Assembly: GCA_964448045.1 (NCBI GenBank)
Contig: CAYUVF010000009.1
Span: 1-64,000 of the forward strand
Source: CAYUVF01 sp964448045
GTDB taxonomy: Bacteria > Bacteroidota > Rhodothermia > Rhodothermales > Salinibacteraceae
Direction of reading: 5' to 3'
DNA length: 64,000 bases
Part shown: piece after piece, positions 42,093 to 51,467 of the stretch
Layout of the letters: each line of letters opens with the position of its first letter
Position numbering within the stretch: position 1 is the first letter of the stretch
Position numbers and translations under genes: made by a program
Notes under the pieces: model-generated
What the model was told of the DNA's origin: nothing
What the model saw: only the letters and a program-made list of their open reading frames with translations
Database searches by the model: none

Positions 42093-42896
42093 TTAGCAGG
42101 AATCCTGGGCTTCGAGTTCGTTGCGGAGTTGGGCCGTTGAAAAGCGGTTGAGGTCAACGGATTCCTTGTCGTGCCAGCACCAGAATTGCTGGCACGGGAA
42201 TTTGTTTTCGTAGAGGGCCTTGCCGATAATGACCGAATCGATCCCGTACGAGGCGAGCGACTCCAGGTGCAACAGATCACTGTGATCGCTGACGCCTCCG
42301 GAGGCGGTGATTTTCATGTTCGAGAGATGCCGTCCGAGGCGCCGATACGCCTCCACGTTGAGGCCTTCAAGCGTCCCATCGCGGCTAATGTCGGTGTACA
42401 CGATGCGGCGCACGCCGCGATCTTCCATCTCCAGCGCGAGTTCGGTCGCGTCCACGCCAGATCCTTCCGTCCAGCCCTCAACGCGCGCCTCGCCATCCCG
42501 CGCGTCGATACCGACGACGATGCGGCTGCATGAGTAGCGCGCGATCGCTTCCGAAACGAAGTCGGGGTTGCGCACGGCGGCCGTGCCGATCACGACGCGG
42601 TAAACACCCATGTCAAAGACCTTTTCCAGTTGCTCCATCGAGCGAATCCCGCCGCCCAGCTGAATCGGGATATCGAGTGCATCGCACATTCGGGCGATAA
42701 CCTCGCGGTTGTTATTGCTGTCGCCGCGTGCGGCATCGAGGTCAACTACGTGCAGGACGCGGGCATTCTGCACGCGCCAGAGTTTGGCCATCTTTACCGG
42801 GTCGTCGAAGTAAACAGTTTCGTCGTCGTACGAGCCCTGATGCAGACGCACGCAGCGGCCGCCGCGGAGATCGATGGCGGGAATGACAAGGGCCAT
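42093..42896 (-). CDS. hisA: Phosphoribosylformimino-5-aminoimidazole carboxamide ribotide isomerase
   Basis: 267 residues. MALVIPAIDLRGGRCVRLHQGSY holds the catalytic D8; IPIQLGGGIRSMEQLEK and IVYTDISRDGTLEGLN are diagnostic, the second aspartate being in YTDIS. The C-terminal 30 residues (FWCWHDKESVDLNRF) are longer than in E. coli. Catalyses the Amadori isomerisation before HisFH. Confidence 0.97.
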   Translation of the reverse strand: MALVIPAIDLRGGRCVRLHQGSYDDETVYFDDPVKMAKLWRVQNARVLHVVDLDAARGDSNNNREVIARMCDALDIPIQLGGGIRSMEQLEKVFDMGVYRVVIGTAAVRNPDFVSEAIARYSCSRIVVGIDARDGEARVEGWTEGSGVDATELALEMEDRGVRRIVYTDISRDGTLEGLNVEAYRRLGRHLSNMKITASGGVSDHSDLLHLESLASYGIDSVIIGKALYENKFPCQQFWCWHDKESVDLNRFSTAQLRNELEAQDSC

Positions 42897-42943
42897 GGGA
42901 AGGAGGGGTTGCTGGGGGAGGACCCGACGCGCTGCCGGTTCGA

Positions 42944-43597
42944 TTACTCCGCACTTAGGTGGGCGAAGTTGTCGAGCAATCGGAGTCCGGCACGCTGACT
43001 CTTCTCGGGATGAAACTGCACCCCATAAACGTTGTTTCGGTGGACGATCGCCGGGAAATCGTGGCCGTACGTGGTGGTTGCGAGCACATCATCTGCCCGA
43101 TCGGGGAGGGCGTGATAGGAGTGGACGAAATAGACGTACGCGCCGTCGTCGATGCCATCCAGCAGGGGGGCGTCGTGGGTCGGGTGGATCGTGTTCCAGC
43201 CCATGTGAGGCACTTTAAGCGCTTGAGCAGCGCCCGGGGCGTTGGCTCCCGCGGGCACCGGCTCGGCCTCGTGGAAGTGGGCGACCCGTCCCGGAAGCAC
43301 GCCCAGTCCCTCGTGCGCGCCACGCTCCTCGCCCACCTCGAACAAGAGCTGCATCCCGATACAGACCCCCAGAAACGGCGTCCCGGCCTCGATGGCGTCG
43401 AGAATGGGCGCCTCCAGGTCGCGCTCGCGAATCTCCCCGATGCAGGATCCGAAGGCGCCGACGCCGGGCAGCACCAGCCGCTCGGCTCGGTCGATGTCGG
43501 CGGGGTTGTCCGTGCGAAGGACCTCTACATCGACGGCCTCAAAAGCCTTCTCGATGGACCGCAGGTTGCCGATGCCGTAGTCGATAATAGTAACCAT
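42944..43597 (-). CDS. hisH: Imidazole glycerol phosphate synthase glutaminase subunit HisH
   Basis: 217 residues, class I amidotransferase: LVLPGVGAFGS (oxyanion strand), GVCIGMQLLFEVGEE with the nucleophile cysteine, and QFHPEKSQRAG with the catalytic histidine. Supplies ammonia to HisF. Reading order on the minus strand is hisB, proC, hisH, hisA, hisF. Confidence 0.97.
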   Translation of the reverse strand: MVTIIDYGIGNLRSIEKAFEAVDVEVLRTDNPADIDRAERLVLPGVGAFGSCIGEIRERDLEAPILDAIEAGTPFLGVCIGMQLLFEVGEERGAHEGLGVLPGRVAHFHEAEPVPAGANAPGAAQALKVPHMGWNTIHPTHDAPLLDGIDDGAYVYFVHSYHALPDRADDVLATTTYGHDFPAIVHRNNVYGVQFHPEKSQRAGLRLLDNFAHLSAE

Positions 43598-43678
43598 GTC
43601 GAATTTCGATTGTAGATTTGTGAATGACGAGTAGACTTGAAACGAGCGACATTCGCCATTCGAGAATCCCCCTTCGCC

Positions 43679-44497
43679 TCATTCGCCGCTGAGCTCTTTC
43701 GAGCGCTCGGTGGCGGTGGAGACGGCGTTGATCATCATCGTGCGCAGGCCGTGCGATTCGAGCTCCGAGACGGCGGCGATGGCGGTGCCGCCGGGCGTCG
43801 TCACTTCGTCGCGGAGGATGGCGGGGTGCTTCCCCGTGTCGATGACGAGCTTCGCGGCGCCATAAACGGTCTGCGCAGCGAGATCGGCGGCGGTCTGGCG
43901 GGGGAGGCCCTGCTTCACGCCGGCGTCGGTGAGCGCTTCGATAAACATGTAGACGTACGCTGGGCCGCTGCCGGAGAGCCCTGTGACGGCGTCCATCAGG
44001 TACTCGGGAACGACGACGGCTTGGCCGACGGCTTCGAAGATCTGCTGAGCCATGGCCAGATGGCTGTCGCTGGCGTGGTCGCCCCCGGCAAGGGCCGTGG
44101 CGCCTTCGTCGACGAGGGCCGGTGTGTTCGGCATCGCGCGTACGACGGGCAGGTCGTGCCCGAAATTGTGCTCAAGCGTGGTTGTCGTGATCCCGGCGAG
44201 AACGGATATGAGCAGCGTATCGGGGCTGACGTGCTCGCGAATCTCCTGGATGACTTCGGCGCGACTCTGGGGCTTGATCGTGAGCAGCAGAATAGACGCG
44301 TTCTCGGCGGCGTCGACGTTATCGGTACTGGTGCGTAGACCAGGGAAATCGGCCTCCAGTATGTCCAATGCCGACGCCGTGCGCCGCGTCGCGATGATCT
44401 GCTTGGGTGCAACGAGTCCGCCACTCAGCATTCCGCCGATCAGCGCCCGGCCGATGTTACCGGCTCCGATGACTGCAACGGTATGGTCGTTTAGCAT
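43679..44497 (-). CDS. proC: Pyrroline-5-carboxylate reductase
   Basis: 272 residues. Rossmann start VAVIGAGNIGRALIGGML, NTPALVDEGATAL, and LSGSGPAYVYMFIEALTDAGVKQGLPR are the P5CR signature. Last step of proline synthesis. It lies inside the histidine cluster between hisB and hisH with short spacers (41 and 81 bases), so it is likely co-transcribed. Confidence 0.96.
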   Translation of the reverse strand: MLNDHTVAVIGAGNIGRALIGGMLSGGLVAPKQIIATRRTASALDILEADFPGLRTSTDNVDAAENASILLLTIKPQSRAEVIQEIREHVSPDTLLISVLAGITTTTLEHNFGHDLPVVRAMPNTPALVDEGATALAGGDHASDSHLAMAQQIFEAVGQAVVVPEYLMDAVTGLSGSGPAYVYMFIEALTDAGVKQGLPRQTAADLAAQTVYGAAKLVIDTGKHPAILRDEVTTPGGTAIAAVSELESHGLRTMMINAVSTATERSKELSGE

Positions 44498-44538
44498 GAA
44501 GCGATCGTTCGTAGGGGATTACAAAATGCAGATGAGAA

Positions 44539-45216
44539 TCACAGCGCGCCCTTTGTGGAAGGCATCTTGGACTGCCTTGGGTCGCGGCGGACGGCCGAGC
44601 GTAGGGCACGGGCCGTGGCTTTGAAGAGGGCTTCAATCTTGTGATGCGCGTTGCGGCCGTGCAGCACATCGAGGTGGAGATTGCAGCGGGCGTGTTCGGC
44701 AAACGAGTACCAGAAGTGCTCCACCATTTCGGTCGACATTGCGCCTACCATGGGCCGGGTAAACGTCGCATCAAAATGGAGGTAGAACCGTCCAGAAAGA
44801 TCAATAACAGCGCGGGCCAGTGTTTCATCCATCGGGATGTAGGCGTGGCCGTAGCGGGCGATATGGGCCTTGTCGCCGAGCGCTTCTCGCACCGCCTGAC
44901 CCAGCACAATCCCCACATCTTCTACAGTGTGGTGATCGCCCACCTGCCCATCTCCATCGCAGCTGACCCGCACGTCGAATCCGCCGTGTTTAGCGAATAG
45001 ATCCAGCATGTGGTCCAGAAAACCCACGCCAGTGGCGTTCGCGTACTCACCGTCGCCATCGAGGCCCAGCTCAATCTCGATACGGGTTTCGGTCGTGGCG
45101 CGTTGGATACGCGCGGTGCGTGGGGAGAAGGGGGCGTCGGAGCGGTTCGATGCCGAGGGGGATTCCGACGCTGCATTGGCGGGCGGATCGGTGGGTTCGG
45201 GCTCGCGCGTTTGCAT
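44539..45216 (-). CDS. hisB: Imidazoleglycerol-phosphate dehydratase
   Basis: 225 residues: a 35-residue Ser/Pro/Asp-rich N-terminal extension not usual in the family, then the IGPD core with TGVGFLDHMLDLFAKHGGFD, DHHTVEDVGIVLGQA and GRNAHHKIEALFKATARALR, the repeated Mn-binding histidines. No phosphatase domain is fused. First gene of the cluster; the intergenic region with the plus-strand gene at 45345 must hold its promoter. Confidence 0.96.
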   Translation of the reverse strand: MQTREPEPTDPPANAASESPSASNRSDAPFSPRTARIQRATTETRIEIELGLDGDGEYANATGVGFLDHMLDLFAKHGGFDVRVSCDGDGQVGDHHTVEDVGIVLGQAVREALGDKAHIARYGHAYIPMDETLARAVIDLSGRFYLHFDATFTRPMVGAMSTEMVEHFWYSFAEHARCNLHLDVLHGRNAHHKIEALFKATARALRSAVRRDPRQSKMPSTKGAL

Positions 45217-45344
45217 GGGGCGGACGGATTTTCACGGGCGGATCATAACGGCGAACCTGCACGTCGGCAGGTTGTACTGTATACTCTTGCACGTATCCAC
45301 TGAGCCCGTTTTTGTTCGACCGTCAATCGCCTTTTCGCGGAACC

Positions 45345-45671
45345 ATGCCCACATACAGCGAAGCCGACTTTGAGGAGAGTCGTTTCGATCATGGGGAGCG
45401 CGTGCGCATTCTGCTGCGCCACCCCAAGCACGGCGGGGTGTATGGCGTAGCCGAGGGCACCTGCGTTGCCCGCGAGAAAAACGTCGAATTCGAAGCGCGC
45501 GACGGCACGATGCGCACCAAAACGCTCGTCTGGCTGAAAAATATCGACGGGTATCAGCGCCCCCACGAGGACCTGCCCGATACGATGGAAGACGTCTCGG
45601 AAGCCTGGTTCGCCGAGGACGCGCTTCGCAAGAAAGACGGCGATCCGCTCGATGGCGTCAGCTTTAACTAA
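45345..45671 (+). CDS. Small acidic hypothetical protein
   Basis: 108 residues from ATG 45345; a start at 45312 adds 11. Beta-rich, acidic (RFDHGERVRILLRHPKHGGVYGVAEGTCV then VEFEARDGTMRTKTLVWLKNIDGY) without membrane segments. No family recognised. Located 17 bases before metG and probably co-transcribed. Confidence 0.65.
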   Translation: MPTYSEADFEESRFDHGERVRILLRHPKHGGVYGVAEGTCVAREKNVEFEARDGTMRTKTLVWLKNIDGYQRPHEDLPDTMEDVSEAWFAEDALRKKDGDPLDGVSFN

Positions 45672-45688
45672 CGTCTTGTCCCCGATCT

Positions 45689-47821
45689 ATGCCTGACTCA
45701 ACGTCCGATCGCATTCTTGTTACGGCGGCTCTGCCGTACGCCAACGGTCCCATCCACCTCGGCCATCTTGCCGGGGCCTACCTGCCGGCGGATCTGTACT
45801 GCCGATACCAACGCCTCAAGGGCGAGGATGTCGTGTTCATCTGCGGGTCCGACGAGATGGGCGTCGCTATCCTGATGCGTGCCCTCCGGGAAGACCGGTC
45901 CCCGCAGGACATCGTCGATCAGTACCATCCGCAGATTCGGGATAGCTTCGAGCAGTTCGGGATGAGCTTCGACTACTACGGGCGGACGACCTCCGACCTG
46001 CACGCCACCACCTCACAAGATTTCTTTCGTACGCTCGACAGCAAAGACGTCTTCAACCTGAAGACCGAGGAGCAGCTCTTCGACCCCGAGGCCGAGATGT
46101 TCCTCGCCGATCGGTTCGTGCAGGGCACGTGCCCGGTCTGTGGCTACGACGAGGCGTACGGCGATCAGTGCGAGCAGTGCGGTTCCTCGCTCAGCCCAAC
46201 CGAGCTGGAAAATCCGCGCAGCACGCTCACCGATGCCACGCCCGTCCTCAAAGAGACCACGCACTGGTACCTGCCACTGGGCGCGATGCAGCCGGAGCTG
46301 GAAGAGTGGATCGAGTCGCACCCCGAGTGGAAAAATAACGTGGTGGGGCAAGTCAAAAGCTGGTTCGACGACGGGCTGAAAGACCGCGCCATTACCCGCG
46401 ACGTGCCCTGGGGCGTGCCCGTCCCGCAAGACGTCGCCGCACGGCACGGCCTCGATGCCGAAGGCAAGGTCATCTACGTATGGTTCGACGCGCCGATTGG
46501 CTACATCTCCGCGACGAAGGAGTGGGCCATTGAGCAGGAGGACCCCGACCGGTGGACCACCTACTGGCAGGACGAGGGCACAAAGCTCGTCCATTTCATC
46601 GGGAAAGACAACATCGTCTTTCACTGCCTGATGTTTCCGGCCATGCTCAAGGCGCACGGCGACTACGTGCTGCCGGAGAACGTGCCCGCGAACGAGTTTC
46701 TCAACCTCGAAGGGCAGAAGCTGTCCACCAGCCGCGGGTGGGCCGTCTGGCTGTACGAGTACCTGGAGGACTTCCCGCCCGAGCGCAACGGCGCCGATCT
46801 GCTCCGTTACGCGCTGGCGACGACGCTGCCCGAGACGAAGGACGCCGACTTCTCGTGGAGCGGCTTCCAGAACCGCGTCAATAGCGAACTGGCCGATGTT
46901 CTTGGCAACTTCGTCAACCGCACGGTCACGTTCATCGAGCGCTACTTCGATGGCCACGTGCCGCCGCTGTCCGATCCGCGCCCCATCGATCGCAAGACGC
47001 TGGATCAGCTGGCCGAATTTCCGGAAACGATCGGCGCGGCGTACGACAACTATCGGATGCGCGAGGCCGTGTTCGAGACAATCAATCTCGCGCGCCTCGG
47101 CAACAAGTACTTCAACGACACTGAGCCGTGGCACACCCGCAAAAGCGATCCGAAGGCGGCGGCCAACACGCTGCACGTTTCGGCGCAGATCTGCGCCGCC
47201 CTCAGTGTGCTGATGGACCCGGTGCTCCCGCATACGGCCCGGCGCCTCCGGCGGATGCTTCAGCTGAACGAGGTCCGCTCCAGCGCGCCGGTCGATCCAG
47301 AGGTCGCAGACGACGAAGCACCTGCCATCGGCTGGGACGATGCGGGCGCGCCCCTTCTGGAGGCCGGCCACGCCGTAGGTCCCTCCAACATTCTCTTTCA
47401 TAAGATCGAAGACGACGAAATCGACGCACAAATGGATAAACTCGAAGAAGCAGCCGAAGCCGCTCAAGCCGACGAGATGCCGTACGAGGACCTGAAAGAC
47501 GAAATCCAGTTCGGTGATTTCATGGATCTGGATCTACGCGTCGGGACCATTACGACTGCCGAGCCCGTCCCCAAAGCCGACAAGCTGCTGCGCCTGGAGG
47601 TCGACCTCGGCTTTGAGAAGCGGCAGATCCTCGCCGGCATCGCCGAGCAGATGGACCCGGAGGCGCTGGAAGGGTGGCGCGTTGTGGTCGTGGCCAATCT
47701 CGCTCCGAAGGAGATGTTCGGACTCGAAAGCCAGGGCATGGTCCTGATGGCCGAGGAACGCGACGGGACGCTGATTCCCCTTTCCGCCGGTGAGGCTGAG
47801 GACGGATCGGTGGTTCGATAG
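45689..47821 (+). CDS. metG: Methionyl-tRNA synthetase with C-terminal tRNA-binding domain
   Basis: 710 residues. Class I: ALPYANGPIHLGHLAG (HIGH), KLSTSRGWAVW in place of KMSKS, a complete zinc knuckle CPVCGYDEAYGDQCEQCGSS, and WFDAPIGYISATKEW. The last 110 residues (FMDLDLRVGTITTAEPVPKADKLLRLEVD) form the EMAP-II/Trbp111-like dimerisation and tRNA-binding domain. Confidence 0.98.
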   Translation: MPDSTSDRILVTAALPYANGPIHLGHLAGAYLPADLYCRYQRLKGEDVVFICGSDEMGVAILMRALREDRSPQDIVDQYHPQIRDSFEQFGMSFDYYGRTTSDLHATTSQDFFRTLDSKDVFNLKTEEQLFDPEAEMFLADRFVQGTCPVCGYDEAYGDQCEQCGSSLSPTELENPRSTLTDATPVLKETTHWYLPLGAMQPELEEWIESHPEWKNNVVGQVKSWFDDGLKDRAITRDVPWGVPVPQDVAARHGLDAEGKVIYVWFDAPIGYISATKEWAIEQEDPDRWTTYWQDEGTKLVHFIGKDNIVFHCLMFPAMLKAHGDYVLPENVPANEFLNLEGQKLSTSRGWAVWLYEYLEDFPPERNGADLLRYALATTLPETKDADFSWSGFQNRVNSELADVLGNFVNRTVTFIERYFDGHVPPLSDPRPIDRKTLDQLAEFPETIGAAYDNYRMREAVFETINLARLGNKYFNDTEPWHTRKSDPKAAANTLHVSAQICAALSVLMDPVLPHTARRLRRMLQLNEVRSSAPVDPEVADDEAPAIGWDDAGAPLLEAGHAVGPSNILFHKIEDDEIDAQMDKLEEAAEAAQADEMPYEDLKDEIQFGDFMDLDLRVGTITTAEPVPKADKLLRLEVDLGFEKRQILAGIAEQMDPEALEGWRVVVVANLAPKEMFGLESQGMVLMAEERDGTLIPLSAGEAEDGSVVR

Positions 47822-47885
47822 CCCCAAACGAAGCGTGTGAACCGGGCGGCGCGGATGCAGTTCGGGGTCTCACGGATGTACCCTT

Positions 47886-49520
47886 ATGCGTCGGTTTTCC
47901 TGCTTTGTGGTGACGCTGCTGCTGGTCGTTGCAGCCTGTGCACAGCCGGCTCCGCCGGACTCCGGCGGTCCCCTGCTGCCCGAACAGGCCGCCTACGATG
48001 TAACGTATTACGATCTGGATCTGCAGGTCTGGCCTGCAGCGCGGCGCATCGCAGGGGAGCTAACCGTCCATGCTCGGGTGACCGATTCGCTCGATGTCTT
48101 TGTGCTCAACCTCGATCGGCGGCTCGCCGTCGAGCAGGTGCGGCTCATCGATGTGCGGAATCGGCGCACGCGGCTGTCGGTGGAGCGGCGGGCCAACGAC
48201 AATCAGCTGTGGATCGATCTGCCCAGGACGATGGCGCCCGGGGAGCTCATCCGCATGGCGGTTCGCTATGGTGGCACCCCGCGAACGGCACCGAATCCGC
48301 CGTGGGAGGGCGGCTTTACCTGGGCCGCGACGCCCGACGGCGCTCCGTGGCTTGCCACCTCATGCCAGACAGGGGGCGCCGACCTGTGGTGGCCCGTCAA
48401 GGATCACCCCTCCGACGAGCCCGACTCGATGGCGATGCAAGTGACCGTCCCCGATTCGCTCGTTGCGGCGATGAATGGGCGCCTCCGAGCCGTCACCCAT
48501 CCGGCTGATAGTCTCACCACCTACAACTGGTTCGTGTCCACGCCCATCAACACCTACGGCGTGGCGCTCAACGTGGCCCCGTACGCAACGGTCGACACGA
48601 GTTACGCGAGCATCTCGGGAGCGGAGATTCCGGTGTCGTTTTACGTGCTGCCGCACGAGAAAGCGAAAGCCCGTAGCGTACTGCCGGATCTGCTGGCCCA
48701 CGTCCGCTTTCTGGAAGCGACGCTGCGGCCGTATCCCTTTGCCGGCGATAAGTACGGTATCGCTCGCACGCCCTTTTTGGGGATGGAGCATCAGACGATC
48801 ATCGCCCACGGCGCCGAGCTTGGCAACACGGATGCGCTCGGATATGACGCTGGGTTCGACGCGCTTCACTTCCACGAGCTGGCCCACGAGTGGTTTGGCA
48901 ACTTCGTGACGGTGCGCGACTGGAAGGACTTTTGGATCCACGAAGGGGTTGCCACCTACCTCGAAGCGCTTTACGCCGAAGAGCAGCCCGGCGCGGCCGA
49001 TTATTACACAGCCATCGCACACTTTCGCGAACAAATTCGCGGCACGACCCCGATTGCCCGCCGCAGCCCGACCTCCGCGCACGACATGTACGGGCGCGAC
49101 GTGTACTACAAAGGGGCCCTCGTCTTGCACACGCTCCGGCACCTGATCGGCGACGACGCCTTTTTCACCGCCCTCCGCCGGATGGCCGGTGCCGATCACC
49201 CTGCTCCACGACTGGTGGATACCGACGCGTTCCTTCGCATCGCCGAAGAGGCGTCGGGGGAGGCGTTGGAGTGGTTTTTCGACGTGTATCTCTATCAAGC
49301 TGCCCTGCCGGAACTGGTCACCGAGCGCACCGATACGCAGCTCACGCTCCGATGGGAGGTACCCGGTGACACGCCCTTCCCGATGCCGGTCGACGTGCGC
49401 CTTGGGGACACGACCCGGCGGATCGCCATGGAGAAGGGGCACGCGACGCTGACAGTGGACGAGGAGACGCCCGTTACCATCGATCCGCAGCAGTGGGTAC
49501 TGCGCGCAGCAGATCTCTAA
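47886..49520 (+). CDS. M1 family metallopeptidase lipoprotein
   Basis: 544 residues. Lipoprotein-like N-terminus (MRRFSCFVVTLLLVVAAC). GMEHQTIIAHG replaces the GAMEN exopeptidase motif; the zinc motif HELAHEWFGN is followed exactly 18 residues later by the third ligand glutamate (IHEGVATYLEAL). Short for an aminopeptidase N (no domain IV), as in the LTA4-hydrolase-like branch. Probably periplasmic peptide trimming. Confidence 0.92.
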   Translation: MRRFSCFVVTLLLVVAACAQPAPPDSGGPLLPEQAAYDVTYYDLDLQVWPAARRIAGELTVHARVTDSLDVFVLNLDRRLAVEQVRLIDVRNRRTRLSVERRANDNQLWIDLPRTMAPGELIRMAVRYGGTPRTAPNPPWEGGFTWAATPDGAPWLATSCQTGGADLWWPVKDHPSDEPDSMAMQVTVPDSLVAAMNGRLRAVTHPADSLTTYNWFVSTPINTYGVALNVAPYATVDTSYASISGAEIPVSFYVLPHEKAKARSVLPDLLAHVRFLEATLRPYPFAGDKYGIARTPFLGMEHQTIIAHGAELGNTDALGYDAGFDALHFHELAHEWFGNFVTVRDWKDFWIHEGVATYLEALYAEEQPGAADYYTAIAHFREQIRGTTPIARRSPTSAHDMYGRDVYYKGALVLHTLRHLIGDDAFFTALRRMAGADHPAPRLVDTDAFLRIAEEASGEALEWFFDVYLYQAALPELVTERTDTQLTLRWEVPGDTPFPMPVDVRLGDTTRRIAMEKGHATLTVDEETPVTIDPQQWVLRAADL

Positions 49521-49689
49521 ATTCCGCCGGGCCCAAATCGCAGGTACGACTCCTGTTCGCCGGGACGGGAGAGCGTTTGAACTCGATGCTCATACCGATT
49601 CGGCGAAATCGGTGTGCATAGTGAAGGCATTTGGCTTCGCTTTGGGAATCTCGCCGCAGGCGCACAATCCAAAAGGGCCGCCCGGCCCC

Positions 49690-49772
49690 CCTGGATCCCG
49701 ATTTAGCTTCGCTGCGCTTCGTCAGTCAGCCTTCGGCCTCGTTTGGGGGCGGGCATGACTTCAAGCTGAAGC
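49690..49772. repeat. Dispersed repeat, copy B
   Basis: CCCGATTTAGCTTCGC...CGTCAGTCAGCC...GGGCATGACTTCAAGCTG follows the same order as the block at 23371-23452, with substitutions and small gaps. Boundaries are approximate. Confidence 0.55.
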
Positions 49773-49842
49773 TCAGCGTCTTTTCGAGAATGCACTACTC
49801 ATTCAGAGAGCAGGCACCAGGCCTGTTCTGACCTCAAACACC

Positions 49843-49875
49843 ACCGCCCCGATCCCGGCGGGGAATCGAGGCGGT
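49843..49875 (-). terminator. Candidate terminator hairpin after lpdA
   Basis: ACCGCC pairs with GGCGGT, and the inner CGATCCC with GGG-A-ATCG, around a short loop. It lies 29 bases past the lpdA stop. The following minus-strand T-rich run is weak, so the call is tentative. Confidence 0.4.
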
Positions 49876-49903
49876 TGAACGAGATTGAAGAAGCAGCTGG
49901 TGA

Positions 49904-51325
49904 TCAGGTGTTGATCGGCATGCCGTACGCCGATCGGGTCGACTCCATGATTGACTCGGAGAGTGTTGGGTGCGGATGCATCGCCTCCATGATCTCGTGG
50001 CCCGTCGTCTCCAGCTTGCGCGAGGTGACGACCTCTGCGATCAGTTCCGTGGCGTCGTGGCCGATGATGTGGCAGCCCAGGAATTCGCCGTATTTGGCGT
50101 CGTAGATCGTCTTGACGAAGCCCTCGGTGTGCCCGATCGCGGCGGCCTTGCCCGAGGCCTTGAAGGGGAATTTGCCTACCTTGATCTCGTATCCGGCCTC
50201 TTTCGCCTGCTCTTCGGTGTAGCCCACCGACGCGATCTGCGGCTGGCAGTAGGTGCAGCCCGGCACGTTGTTGTAATCGATCGGCATCGGATCTTCCCCC
50301 GCGATCTTCTCGACGCACACGATGCCTTCGTGGCTGGCCTTGTGGGCAAGCCAGGGGCCGCCAGCGACGTCGCCGATCGCATAAATGCCGTCGACGTTGG
50401 TACGGAAGAACGTATCGGTTGTGATAGTGCCGTTCTCATACTCGATGCCCATCTCGTCGAGCCCGATGTCTTCGACATTGCCGACCACGCCCACAGCCGA
50501 GAGCACCTGGTCGGTTTCCAGCATCTCAGTTCCGTTCTTGGTCTCGACCTCAACCTGCAGCGGGCCCCCGTCAGTGTCGACGCCCTGTACCCGCGCGGCG
50601 GTCATGCACGTGATGCCCATCTTTTTGAACGAGCGCTCCAGCTCGCGCGAGATGTCGGCATCCTCATTCGGGACGATACGGTCCATCACCTCAACGACGG
50701 TCACATCCGTGCCCATGTTGTGGTAGAAGTAGGCGAACTCTACGCCGATGGCGCCGGCACCCACGATTACCATGCGCTCCGGGCGCTCGGTCTGCATCAT
50801 CGCCTCTTTGTAGGTGATGATGTGCTCGCCGTCGATGGGCAGCGGCGGAATCTCGCGGGCGCGGGCGCCCGTGGCGATGATGATATGGTCGCCTTCCAGC
50901 GTGTTTTCCTCGCCGATTTCATCGCCATCCATGTTGACCGAGGGCTCGATCTCGATCGTCGAGGCGCTGGTGATCCGCCCGTAGCCGTAATGGACGTCGA
51001 TGTCGTTCTTGTTCATCAAGAACTGCACGCCCCGGTTCATCTGATTGGCCGCCCCCCGGCTCCGCTCGATGACCTTCGGGAAGTCAGGCGAGATCGAGCC
51101 CTCGAGGTTCAGCCCGTAATCGGAGAAATGGTTCGCATCGGCCATGACCTCGGCGCTCTTCAGCAGCGCCTTCGTCGGGATGCAGCCCACGTTCAGGCAG
51201 ACGCCACCGAGCTTGTTCTTCTCGACGATGGCGGTCTTCATACCGAGCTGCGTCGCCCGGATAGCCGTTTCGTAGCCGCCCGGCCCGCTGCCGAGGACGA
51301 TGCAATCATAACTGGAAGTTGCCAT
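49904..51325 (-). CDS. lpdA: Dihydrolipoyl dehydrogenase
   Basis: 473 residues. FAD motif VLGSGPGGYETAIRATQLG, redox disulfide C43/C48 in GGVCLNVGCIPTK, NAD motif VIVGAGAIGVEFAYFYHNMG, and the C-terminal interface HAHPTLSE-like (AMHPHPTLSESIMES) with the catalytic histidine. E3 of 2-oxoacid dehydrogenase complexes or the glycine cleavage system; the partner genes are not in the window. Confidence 0.97.
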   Translation of the reverse strand: MATSSYDCIVLGSGPGGYETAIRATQLGMKTAIVEKNKLGGVCLNVGCIPTKALLKSAEVMADANHFSDYGLNLEGSISPDFPKVIERSRGAANQMNRGVQFLMNKNDIDVHYGYGRITSASTIEIEPSVNMDGDEIGEENTLEGDHIIIATGARAREIPPLPIDGEHIITYKEAMMQTERPERMVIVGAGAIGVEFAYFYHNMGTDVTVVEVMDRIVPNEDADISRELERSFKKMGITCMTAARVQGVDTDGGPLQVEVETKNGTEMLETDQVLSAVGVVGNVEDIGLDEMGIEYENGTITTDTFFRTNVDGIYAIGDVAGGPWLAHKASHEGIVCVEKIAGEDPMPIDYNNVPGCTYCQPQIASVGYTEEQAKEAGYEIKVGKFPFKASGKAAAIGHTEGFVKTIYDAKYGEFLGCHIIGHDATELIAEVVTSRKLETTGHEIMEAMHPHPTLSESIMESTRSAYGMPINT

Positions 51326-51467
51326 GGAGACTTGGTTTAATCTGTGCGTGCGAGCAGATGGATTTCGATTCGGTAAAATACGGGCCGGGAACGCTCCTGT
51401 CCACTCCCGGCCATCAAACCGGGCGTAAGGTTCTGTGAAGACATGCCGGCTACATCCGTGCGGGCGG

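Larger units (their letters stand above)
49521..49903. other. Intergenic stretch with repeat copy and hairpin
   Basis: No gene supported. Contains the second dispersed-repeat copy (about 49690-49772) and a GC-rich hairpin at 49843-49875. Confidence 0.6.
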
